A stretch of DNA of 64,000 bases from Paenibacillus andongensis (GTDB taxonomy: Bacteria > Bacillota > Bacilli > Paenibacillales > NBRC-103111): assembly GCF_025369935.1 (NCBI RefSeq), contig NZ_CP104467.1, positions 3,479,001 through 3,543,000 on the forward strand, written 5' to 3'. Under the pieces are notes generated by a model. It had not been told where the DNA came from and made no database searches. It saw nothing but the letters and a program-made list of their open reading frames with translations. Made by a program: the position numbers and the translations under genes. How positions within the stretch are numbered: position 1 is the stretch's first letter; the number at the start of each line of letters is the position of its first letter. Shown in pieces: positions 35,226 through 42,545 of the stretch.

Positions 35226-36851
35226 ATGAGCATTTTTATTGGAGGAGCGTGGCCCTACGCAAACGGATCACTTCACTTAGGAAGAGTATCGAGTTTACTG
35301 CCAGGTGACGTGATTGCGCGGTATTTTCGGTTAAAGGGAGAAGAAGTACTTTATGTATCAGGAAGTGATTGTCACGGAACGCCAATTTCAATTCAAGCTA
35401 ACAAAGAAGGTGTTTCCCCTCTAGTAATTACCGACAGATACCATAATGAGTTTGTAGATTGTTTCCGTCAAATTGGATTTTCCTACGACATTTATACTCG
35501 AACGGATGATCCGTTTCACCGCGAAGTTGTACAAGAGGTTTTTAATCAACTACTGGATAATGGTGTTCTGTATAAAAAAGCAGTTGAACAAACTTACTGT
35601 AACGGTTGCGATCGTTTTCTGCCAGACCGTTACGTTGAAGGGAACTGTCCTCATTGTGGCAGTGCAGCTCGTGGTGATCAATGTGACGCCTGTTCAGCAT
35701 TATTGGATCCTTTGGAGCTGCATAATCGTTCATGTAAGTTATGCAATGGGAGTCCATCATCAAGGTTTTCTGATCATTACTTTCTGGCACTATCGAAATT
35801 TCAAAATGAGCTAGAAAGCTTTGTTGATCAGGCGGATGGGTGGAGGGAAAACGGTATTGGACTTTCAAGACGTTATTTAGGAGAAGGGCTACAGGATCGA
35901 GCTGCTACTCGGGACTTGGATTGGGGCGTAGATGTACCCCTTGAAGGTTTTGAAGGGAAAAAAATTTATGTGTGGGTAGAGGCTGTAAGTGGGTATCTTT
36001 CTGCCAGTAAGCAGTGGGCCAATCAGAGTGGTGAATCGTGGGAGAAGTTTTGGTCCAAAGAAGGTGTAAGAGCCTACTATATCCATGGGAAGGATAATAT
36101 CCCTTTTCATACGTTAATTTGGCCAGCTATTCTGCTGGGTTTGAAGAATTTGCACCTGCCAGATCAAATCGTTTCTAGCGAATTTCTTACTTTAGAAGGA
36201 AGAAAATTTTCAACAAGTCGAAACTGGGCAGTATGGGTACCCTATCTATTAGGGAGGTATGATGCGGATTCACTACGGTATTTCCTAATTGCCAATGGTC
36301 CAGAAAATCGGGATACGGATTTCTCTTGGAGAGAATTTATTTATAGCCATAATGGGGAATTGCTTGGTGCGTTTGGGAATTTTGTGAATCGAAGTTTAGT
36401 ATTTATTGAAAAATTTTATGAAGGTAAAATCCCTCATGGTGTGATAGATATTAACATTAAAGATCAAATTGAAGACCTGTATATTCGATGTGGAGAGCTT
36501 ATTGAGAAAGGAAAGCTAAAAGAAGCGTTGGAGACCGTATTTACGTTCATTCGTAGCTGTAATAAATATTTTGATGAACAAAAACCTTGGAACCAGATCA
36601 AAGAAAATGTGGACTCATGTAGTCATACTCTTAATACATGTGTTCAAATCATTGCTAATCTGTCGAACCTATTGGAACCATTTGTACCTTTTTCCTGTAT
36701 AAAGATTCGAGGTTTTCTAAGCTTATCTGTTCCCACCTGGGAATATGTTGAGTGTCCAGATGGAAGAGAGTTAACACAAGTTGAAGTATTGTTCCAAAGG
36801 ATTGACGTTAGTCGAATTGAAGAGGAGGTACACCGACTAAAAAGCCATTGA
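35226..36851 (+). CDS. metG: Methionyl-tRNA synthetase, alternative (second-type) form
   Basis: A 541-residue cytosolic class I synthetase that charges tRNA-Met with methionine. The HIGH-type motif is HLGR (residues 17-20) and the KMSKS loop is KFSTS (from residue 327). Two zinc knuckles with eight cysteines lie between residues 125 and 173, the archaeal/E. coli-like MetRS arrangement rather than the usual single-knuckle Bacillus type. The C-terminal tRNA-binding/dimerisation domain is absent. The ATG at 35,226 follows GGGAGGAAA and is controlled by the T-box upstream. It is probably a second MetRS. Such forms resist synthetase inhibitors in some bacteria, so a resistance or stress role is possible. 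Confidence 0.88.
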   Translation: MSIFIGGAWPYANGSLHLGRVSSLLPGDVIARYFRLKGEEVLYVSGSDCHGTPISIQANKEGVSPLVITDRYHNEFVDCFRQIGFSYDIYTRTDDPFHREVVQEVFNQLLDNGVLYKKAVEQTYCNGCDRFLPDRYVEGNCPHCGSAARGDQCDACSALLDPLELHNRSCKLCNGSPSSRFSDHYFLALSKFQNELESFVDQADGWRENGIGLSRRYLGEGLQDRAATRDLDWGVDVPLEGFEGKKIYVWVEAVSGYLSASKQWANQSGESWEKFWSKEGVRAYYIHGKDNIPFHTLIWPAILLGLKNLHLPDQIVSSEFLTLEGRKFSTSRNWAVWVPYLLGRYDADSLRYFLIANGPENRDTDFSWREFIYSHNGELLGAFGNFVNRSLVFIEKFYEGKIPHGVIDINIKDQIEDLYIRCGELIEKGKLKEALETVFTFIRSCNKYFDEQKPWNQIKENVDSCSHTLNTCVQIIANLSNLLEPFVPFSCIKIRGFLSLSVPTWEYVECPDGRELTQVEVLFQRIDVSRIEEEVHRLKSH

Positions 36852-36981
36852 TTAATCTGAAAAATACTTTAGATATTTTTTTGAGACATATTTCAACAGA
36901 TTTTGCGTCTTCTTTGAGATATACTAGTGAATAGTCCGGTTTTGTTGTTGGGGGCATTTAAACTTTGGAGGTTATTTACAA

Positions 36982-37182
36982 ATGGAAACAGGTACTGTTA
37001 AGTGGTTTAATGCGGAAAAAGGGTTTGGCTTCATTCAAAGGGAAACCGGCGACGATGTATTCGTTCATTTTTCTGCCATTCAAGGCGAAGGATTCAAATC
37101 TTTGGACGAAGGGCAACGCGTTGAATTCAATGTTGTAAAAGGCCAACGCGGACCTCAAGCGGAGAATGTCGTAAAACTATAA
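36982..37182 (+). CDS. csp: Cold shock protein
   Basis: A 66-residue CspA/CspB-type single cold-shock domain. The RNP1 motif KGFGFIQ and RNP2 motif VFVHFSA are present, and the protein starts [18 protein letters not shown]. It binds single-stranded RNA and DNA. TGGAGG lies 9 bases before the ATG. The ~130-base leader after the MetRS gene may contain its own promoter, and a strong terminator follows. Confidence 0.95.
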   Translation: METGTVKWFNAEKGFGFIQRETGDDVFVHFSAIQGEGFKSLDEGQRVEFNVVKGQRGPQAENVVKL

Positions 37183-37193
37183 TACTGACATCC

Positions 37194-37234
37194 AAGCCTG
37201 TTCTTGACGATATGTCAAGAGCAGGCTTTTTATT
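37194..37234 (+). terminator. Terminator of the cold shock gene
   Basis: AAGCCTG...CTTGAC / GTCAAG...CAGGCTT stem (37,194-37,228) followed by a T-rich tail. Confidence 0.85.
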
Positions 37235-37259
37235 ATCTTTTGCCAATGAACTTACTGAA

Positions 37260-37273
37260 CTAACGGGCAGATT
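37260..37273 (+). repeat. Dispersed repeat copy 15 (right module)
   Basis: CTAACGGGCAGATT, thirty bases after the cold-shock terminator, which could act as its hairpin. Confidence 0.65.
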
Positions 37274-37318
37274 ACGCAAATGAATACTCTTCCTTTACCT
37301 GGACAGATTAAGATGTGA

Positions 37319-37640
37319 TTGGTGGATTTAGGTATAGGAAGGGGAAATTATCTTGAAGGTTTTAAAGAGATAGATCGACAGGAACCCGACGATGAACCGC
37401 TAAGTGAAGATGAACTTCGCCAGTTGAAAAGCGATGCGGGAGGGAAGCAAATTCAAGAGCGAATCGCCCAGGGGCTGAAAGGTTTGCTTACCATTCCTCC
37501 AACTGGTGACATTAGATCGGTGAAAGGTTATATTGGCTGCGGATCGGAACATAAGGGTTCTCTTCGAAATCAATCATGAAGAGAAAGATGATACGTGTCT
37601 AGATGATTTTAGTATATTTTGAAACGTGGAAATATGAGGA
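37319..37640 (+). pseudogene. Collapsed toxin-antitoxin remnant (RelE/ParE-type toxin)
   Basis: The frame from 37,319 starts with YLEGFKEIDRQEPDDEPLSE, which looks like the C-terminal end of an antitoxin. It then runs into RIAQGLKGLLTIPPTGDIR and VKGY, the N-terminal core of RelE/ParE-family toxins. After KGYIG the frame breaks. LRIGT and RVLFEINHEEK, which belong to the same toxin, follow in two other frames up to about 37,620. So antitoxin and toxin are fused by deletion and the toxin is shifted twice. Not functional as written. Confidence 0.6.
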
Positions 37641-37798
37641 ATTTCCGGCGTATCGAAAAGCATGCTGGGTATGGCAGGCGTGTATGGAGATATTCACACT
37701 ATGGGTCACAGCCTGTAAAACAGTGTAAGATCGCCATATTGATTATAGACAATCAATCGCATATATTATAAATGATGAAGGAGGTATTGAAACTAAAT

Positions 37799-38329
37799 AT
37801 GAACAATAGAATGACATGGATTTTAACTTTGATTTTAATTGCTATAGAGCAAGGTATTAAAATTATCATCAATAGTAAATTCCTTGATAAAAGTGTACCT
37901 ATTATTCCTTCTTTTATGTATTTCGATCCGATGTTCAATAAGGATTACTCTTGGTTTAACTCCATGCTTCAATTGGGAGTTGGGAAGAGTATCCATATCG
38001 CATTAGTTGTTGTAGTAATTAGTCTAATTTATTTGATCTATCGATTTTTAAATAAGTCTTTAAAGATTGAAGCTAATTTAATTCATGTAATGTTTTCTTT
38101 TATTTTTGCTGGCGCAACATGTTCATTAATTGATAAGGTGTTTTGGGATGGAAGTTTGGATTACATATTATTACATGGTCTATTTACGTTTGATTTAAAA
38201 GATGTTTATATTAATATCTTTATAGGATTATTTATTATAGGTGTATATAGTAAAAATGAAGATTTTAAAAAAATTGAAGATCAAAACATTCTTAAAAATT
38301 TCTCAAAATATATGTTAGGAAAATTATAA
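37799..38329 (+). CDS. Signal peptidase II-like (LspA family) membrane protein
   Basis: About 176 residues with four hydrophobic segments, the layout of LspA, which removes signal peptides from prolipoproteins. An early EQGIK stands where LspA has DQxxK. The two catalytic aspartates can be matched to GSLDYI (LspA VVDF) and FDLKDVYI (LspA FNxAD), with CSLIDKVF upstream (LspA GNLIDR). The family's Asn in FNxAD is Asp here. The ATG at 37,799 is 14 bases after AAGGAGG; an ATG at 37,772 is upstream of that site and less likely. It is divergent from housekeeping LspA, so it is a paralogue of uncertain activity. Confidence 0.65.
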   Translation: MNNRMTWILTLILIAIEQGIKIIINSKFLDKSVPIIPSFMYFDPMFNKDYSWFNSMLQLGVGKSIHIALVVVVISLIYLIYRFLNKSLKIEANLIHVMFSFIFAGATCSLIDKVFWDGSLDYILLHGLFTFDLKDVYINIFIGLFIIGVYSKNEDFKKIEDQNILKNFSKYMLGKL

Positions 38330-38340
38330 GGATATGTTCA

Positions 38341-38430
38341 AACGGGAACGAAAGCACAATAAAAGCAGCGGCTGTGTCTAGATCTTCCGCTTCCTAGTCC
38401 GTCACTGCTTTTTTTAACGAGTTAGTTAAT
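38341..38430 (+). repeat. Dispersed repeat copy 16 (divergent)
   Basis: AACGGGAACGAAAGCACAATAAA (38,341) resembles the left module. A loose AAGCAG...CTGCTT stem with seven T (38,363-38,415) follows, then TTAACGAGTTAGTTAA, which resembles the right module. It is more degenerate than the other copies. Confidence 0.5.
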
Positions 38431-38518
38431 CGACATGTCGGTCGTACCGATTCAGCTTAGAGTAAGAAAAAACGCCAAGTCGGAAGCGATTTAGGGCTTA
38501 GCGTATATTTTCGTTAAA

Positions 38519-38764
38519 ATGTTGGCGGGACCCCTTTATCCTTATTTTGTTGATGTGACGCACACTGAAAGGGTAAATAGTTTCCGTGGTTTTGATTTTT
38601 TAATTACACTTGATTCTCGACCAACAGTTGGCCCTCATATCCCAATCGGTGAAGATGTTTTTACATATAGGATCTCAGCTGCTGGGGTCGAACTGAAAAA
38701 TTTTGAACATCTTAGAGGACCGAATAAGGACGACTTCCCCCCCCCAATTACCAAGATCTATTGA
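38519..38764 (+). CDS. Hypothetical protein, possibly a 5'-truncated fragment
   Basis: An 81-residue reading frame ending RGPNKDDFPPPITKIY. No ribosome site precedes the ATG, and the protein begins abruptly with hydrophobic residues, so it may be the C-terminal end of a longer lost gene. Near its end, nine consecutive C (PPP) make a slippage-prone run. The family is not recognised. It lies between repeat copies 16 and 17. Confidence 0.4.
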   Translation: MLAGPLYPYFVDVTHTERVNSFRGFDFLITLDSRPTVGPHIPIGEDVFTYRISAAGVELKNFEHLRGPNKDDFPPPITKIY

Positions 38765-38765
38765 A

Positions 38766-38837
38766 GTAACGGAAACTATAGTTGAACAAACTTAAAAAGG
38801 CTGACGCGAGCAGCTTTTTGTTCTAACCGGCAGGAAT
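38766..38837 (+). repeat. Dispersed repeat copy 17 (complete; last copy)
   Basis: The left module GTAACGGAAACTATAGTTG starts at 38,766. The stem AAAAAGGCTG...CAGCTTTTT spans 38,792-38,819, and the right module CTAACCGGCAGGAAT is at 38,823. This is the last copy I can find, 130 bases before the tyrosine recombinase start. Confidence 0.75.
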
Positions 38838-38967
38838 CTGCAATTTGAGTCTGTAAAGTCTTTTGTGTAAACACCAAAATCAATTTCCTATGAAAGTAGA
38901 CGAAAGGTGATTAAATCCTCCCTATTCTAGTAAAACTAGAATTATTGATAAATTGGGAGGGATTGTA

Positions 38968-39810
38968 ATGAAACTAGACGAGTTATGGATGCTGTATGAA
39001 GCCGATAAGCGAATATTGGGATTCAGTCCTCACACATTAAAAGCCTACTCTCTTCAGTTAAAGATGTTGATCCGCGAAATTGGTAATCTTGAAATCGAGG
39101 AAATATCTTTATATCTGCTAAAAGACTATTTGGCCAAACAAACAGAGAGATTAAAACCAAGTAGTTTAGGACATCGGATCCGATTTGTGCGTTCTCTATT
39201 TCGTTTTGCTTTTGAAGAAGGTCATATTCCCCAAAATCCTTCCATTAAATTGAGAGAACCAAAGACAGATAAACGGATTCCCAAATTTCTGATTGAAGAA
39301 GATGTTATCCATCTCAAGATATCCTGTAATTCTCCACGTGAGCATGCAATTCTAGAATTTCTGTACTGTACGGGATGTCGTGTCGGTGAAGTACAGAAAT
39401 TAAATATTGAAGACATCAACTGGGAAAACTGTTCGGCAATTGTAAATGGAAAAGGTTCAAAACAAAGGGAAATATATTTTACGACAGAATGCAAGGTGTG
39501 GTTAAAAAGATATATTGAGAGTCGTGAGGATTCCAGTAAAGCATTGTTTGTCACCGAAAGTCATCCGATCCGTCGATTGAGTATCCCAACGATTCGTCAT
39601 TCATTAAAACTGTTGGCGGGGCGGGCGGAAGTGGCAGCAAGTGTATACCCACATCGTTTTCGGCATACATATGCTTGTCAACTTTTAGATAACGGTGCAC
39701 CATTGGAGTTTATACAAGGGATGCTTGGGCATGAAAAAGCATCAACGACTCAGATTTATGCTCAATTGCGTGGTGAAAGACGGAGAGAATTGTATCGACG
39801 TTATTTTTAG
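38968..39810 (+). CDS. Tyrosine recombinase/integrase (XerC/D-like)
   Basis: A 280-residue recombinase. The N-terminal ~95 residues are a SAM-like DNA-binding domain, followed by the catalytic domain with a complete set: Arg138 (GCRVGE), Lys165, His229 and Arg232 (PHRFRHTYA), His255 (GHEK) and nucleophile Tyr264. GGGAGGG lies 5 bases before the ATG at 38,968. It lacks the extra helix of integron integrases. It directly follows the last dispersed repeat copy, so it is the obvious candidate for moving repeat-flanked genes, but a lone phage-like or Xer-like recombinase is equally compatible with its sequence. Confidence 0.9.
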   Translation: MKLDELWMLYEADKRILGFSPHTLKAYSLQLKMLIREIGNLEIEEISLYLLKDYLAKQTERLKPSSLGHRIRFVRSLFRFAFEEGHIPQNPSIKLREPKTDKRIPKFLIEEDVIHLKISCNSPREHAILEFLYCTGCRVGEVQKLNIEDINWENCSAIVNGKGSKQREIYFTTECKVWLKRYIESREDSSKALFVTESHPIRRLSIPTIRHSLKLLAGRAEVAASVYPHRFRHTYACQLLDNGAPLEFIQGMLGHEKASTTQIYAQLRGERRRELYRRYF

Positions 39811-39984
39811 GATCCATGTGAGGTGCTGCAGGTCTTTTAATATTGCTACTAATGCTGAGATCATTTTAATTGTCCTAAAGAAATAGTAGTATGACTTGAA
39901 CACAATTGAAATATGGTTATTCAGATGCTTTTTGGCGTACTTGCAATGTTTTATAATGTATACACCTACATTTTTTCCGTCCAT
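39742..39984 (-). CDS. Doubtful small ORF with a strong ribosome site
   Basis: An 80-codon frame on the minus strand (MDGKNVGVYIIKHCKYAKKH...) is preceded by AGGAGGAGAAC just before the ATG. The 3' part overlaps the end of the recombinase gene antisense, and its composition there is poor. It may be the 5' end of a gene truncated when the recombinase region arrived. No family. Confidence 0.25.
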   Translation of the reverse strand: MDGKNVGVYIIKHCKYAKKHLNNHISIVFKSYYYFFRTIKMISALVAILKDLQHLTWILKITSIQFSPSFTTQLSINLSR

Positions 39985-40251
39985 GTTCTCCTCCTACAGT
40001 AACCCCAAAGAACTTAACAACAACTATCTATCATTATACATTCTTTCTCTAAAGCGGAGATGATTAAAATTATTCTATTGTGAACTGGGAAATTACGTAA
40101 GTATGCTTATGGTCAGCAGAAATGCAAGCCATAAAAATCGCACCTTCTGAAAAGAATCCGATAGGCTCTCGCAGTTATGAAATAATGTTCTTGTCATAAT
40201 CTCTAAAATTTCATTTAAATAATCATTTACAAATCGTAAACAAACGCTTGA
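39985..40251. other. Intergenic, junction to the truncated polymerase gene
   Basis: AT-rich and without recognisable gene or repeat. The 5' part of the polymerase gene that should lie here is missing, so a recombination junction falls near 40,250. Confidence 0.4.
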
Positions 40252-41206
40252 CAACAGAATCGATGAACAATTTCTCGATGTTACCGGCTCTACTTCATGT
40301 TTTGGTTCTCCGGAAGAAATCGCACTACAAATTCAATCTCGCGTGCTGCTATCAACTGGGGTCTGGACTCGCTGCGGAATCGGACCAACAAAAATATTAG
40401 CCAAGATGGCAACGGACAATTTCGCGAAAAAAAGGCCTGAAGGTATCTTCAAACTAGGCTTTGACAATATTGAATCTGATTTGTGGCCGCTGCCCGTACA
40501 CCAAATGTTTATGGTTGCATCGCGAATGACTCGTCATTTTATAAGAATGGGATTAAACACGATTGGTGACATAGCACGATTGGAATTGGCCGAATTTAAA
40601 CGACGCATGCGTTGGGAGATGGGAAAGCAAAGCGATATTCAAGCGGAGTACTACTGGCAGACGGCGCGAGGCATCGATCCTAGCCCGGTCGTACCAAGTA
40701 TTCGTAACAAACTGAAATCTATTAGCCATGGTAAGGCGCTGCGAAGCAGCCTTTATCGTAAGCTTGAAGATATTGAGGTTGTGCTTTTAGAGTTGGTCGT
40801 GGAGGTCTGTCGCCGCAGCAGGAGACATAGATACATGGGCCATGTGGTGACCGTTGGTGCAGCGGAGACCGATGGGGTACGGTCTACAGGGTTTAGCCGG
40901 CAGGTAACACTGCAACAAGCTACGTCGCTCTCTCATGAAGTAGCGGCAGCAGTGCTCGGGATATTTCGTAAATATTGGAGTGGAATGCCCGTTAGTCACT
41001 TGCATGTATCACTTACACAATTGGTGGACGATAGCGTTTACCAGCTTACCCTATTCGAGGACCGTGAGAAAGCGTACGGCTTGGAAAAAGCGACTGATGA
41101 AATCAAAGATCGATTTGGCAGCGCCGCTATTATGCGGGCATCCTCTTTATTAACGGCCGGAGTAGCACGAGAACGAGCGGGACAGATCGGAGGTCATTAC
41201 AAATGA
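40252..41206 (+). pseudogene. Y-family DNA polymerase (UvrX/YqjW type), 5'-truncated
   Basis: Homology begins abruptly with RIDEQFLDVTGS, part of the second palm motif, at about 40,255. It runs in frame through GVWTRCGIGPTKILAKMATDNF, the helix-hairpin-helix region (MGLNTIGDIARLELAEFKRR) and the little-finger domain to 41,206. The first ~110 residues, including the catalytic MDxxSFFASVE motif, are absent, so it should lack polymerase activity. A start at ATG 40,358 would make an even shorter product. It overlaps the next gene by four bases (ATGA), the usual coupling of this polymerase with a YolD-like partner. Confidence 0.8.
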
Positions 41207-41673
41207 GCAAACTAGACGGTAATGAGCGGTGGAAATCAAAGATGCTACTCACCGAACATCAAGAGGAATATGAAAGTCGAACTGATCCAAAAAAAACATC
41301 TCGCCCTACATCAGAGGAACTCAATATGATTCGTGACTACATCTTACTACCCCACATGCTTACGATAGTACAAAAAAGCGTAGATGACATTAAGAGTAGT
41401 CCTAACCTTTTAAAGCAGCTTTATCTAGCAACTGGTCAAGTGGTCATGAACAAGATAAGCAGAGATATGTATGATATACGGCGTGAATTGACTAAGCGTA
41501 ACATAAAAATCATCAGTGACGAACATGCGGAATTGGTCGTGTATCACCGTTTTCTATGTCGAGGTTATGAGGATCGTTTTGGGATGACTCGTGATGTTAT
41601 GCGTTCGGAAATCAGTGTCCAGTTGAAAAAATATATAAAAGAAATTATCGGCCGAGTAGCAGATGAAAAATAA
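41203..41673 (+). CDS. YolD-like protein (polymerase partner)
   Basis: A 156-residue protein starting KLDGNERWKSKMLLTEHQEEY, the N-terminal pattern of YolD/YqiH-type proteins that are coupled to Y-family polymerases. The remainder is helical and specific to this branch. The start codon overlaps the polymerase stop (ATGA), so its translation depends on the truncated gene. A hairpin follows 10 bases after the stop. Confidence 0.65.
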   Translation: MSKLDGNERWKSKMLLTEHQEEYESRTDPKKTSRPTSEELNMIRDYILLPHMLTIVQKSVDDIKSSPNLLKQLYLATGQVVMNKISRDMYDIRRELTKRNIKIISDEHAELVVYHRFLCRGYEDRFGMTRDVMRSEISVQLKKYIKEIIGRVADEK

Positions 41674-41683
41674 CCAGGAGAAT

Positions 41684-41717
41684 GAAAGCCCGACGGAGAA
41701 ATCTTCCTCGGGCTTTC
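41684..41717 (+). terminator. Hairpin after the YolD-like gene
   Basis: A 10-bp perfect stem GAAAGCCCGA/TCGGGCTTTC. The T-run is short (inside CTTTC), so termination is likely but not strong. Confidence 0.5.
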
Positions 41718-41827
41718 GCGAATTGACGTGAGTACTTCTTTTTCTCATAATGGAGGAAGAGTGTTGCAGCAGCTAAAAGAATTAGTTCTCATGTGGGAGA
41801 ACGATGCAAAGGAGAAGATGTGCACGA

Positions 41828-42508
41828 ATGTGCGGACGCTATACGATCACCGTGACGCTAGAGGAGCTTATGCTTCATTATGATATTTATTACAAATATT
41901 CTGGAAAATACAGCCCCAAATATAATATAGCACCTGGACAGCAAGTCATGGCGATCGTCCATGACGGGGAGAAGAATAAGCTTGGGGAGCTGCGCTGGGG
42001 GCTCGTTCCAGAGTGGGCTAAGGACGAGAAGCTAGGCTACCGGATGCTCAATGCACGAGCTGAGACGCTCGCGGACAAGCCGGCCTTCCGCAAGCCGTTT
42101 GAGCGCAAGCGCTGCCTGATTCCGGCGGACTCTTTCTACGACTGGAAAGGGACAGGTAAGCATAAGCAGCCGATGCGTATTATGCTGCGCAGCAAAGGCA
42201 TCTTTAGTATGGCGGGGCTGTACGACACGTGGACATCTCCGGATGGCACGCGCATTTCTACATGCACCGTCGTTACAACGGAAGCGAACGAAATGATGGC
42301 GGATATTCATGAGCGTATGCCGGTCATTTTGCCGAGAGAGATGGAGGCGGTTTGGCTGGATCGCAGCATCACAAACACCGACACGCTACGACCATTATTG
42401 CAACCGTATCCGGCTGAGCAAATGTTTGCGTATTCAGTGTCAAGCCGAGTGGGCAATGTTCGCAACGACGATGAACTATGTATAGAACCGTTAAGCCTGC
42501 TCATATGA
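41828..42508 (+). CDS. SOS response-associated peptidase (SRAP/HMCES family, YedK-like)
   Basis: A 226-residue protein that covalently shields abasic sites in single-stranded DNA. The catalytic Cys is residue 2 (MCGRYT), exposed after Met removal; NARAET and RCLIPADSFYDW are the other core motifs, with His in DIHERMPVIL. I take the ATG at 41,828, because any upstream start would bury the catalytic cysteine. The gene follows the DNA-repair polymerase pair, which fits a lesion-tolerance cluster. Confidence 0.92.
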   Translation: MCGRYTITVTLEELMLHYDIYYKYSGKYSPKYNIAPGQQVMAIVHDGEKNKLGELRWGLVPEWAKDEKLGYRMLNARAETLADKPAFRKPFERKRCLIPADSFYDWKGTGKHKQPMRIMLRSKGIFSMAGLYDTWTSPDGTRISTCTVVTTEANEMMADIHERMPVILPREMEAVWLDRSITNTDTLRPLLQPYPAEQMFAYSVSSRVGNVRNDDELCIEPLSLLI

Positions 42509-42545
42509 AGAGCTGGCTTGGAGAACAGAATGGGAGAGTTACCGC

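Noticed and set aside
38740..38760. Nine-C run as a phase-variation switch in the 81-residue frame
   Set aside because: The run is nine C but codes in frame for Pro-Pro-Pro only eight codons before the stop. A slip would change just the last few residues, and the gene itself is doubtful.
226..38837. Reading the dispersed repeats as canonical integron attC sites
   Set aside because: attC sites have outer edges RYYYAAC and GTTRRRY that pair with each other. Here both outer modules carry TAACG in the same direction, and the recombinase lacks the integron-specific insertion. I keep only an analogy.
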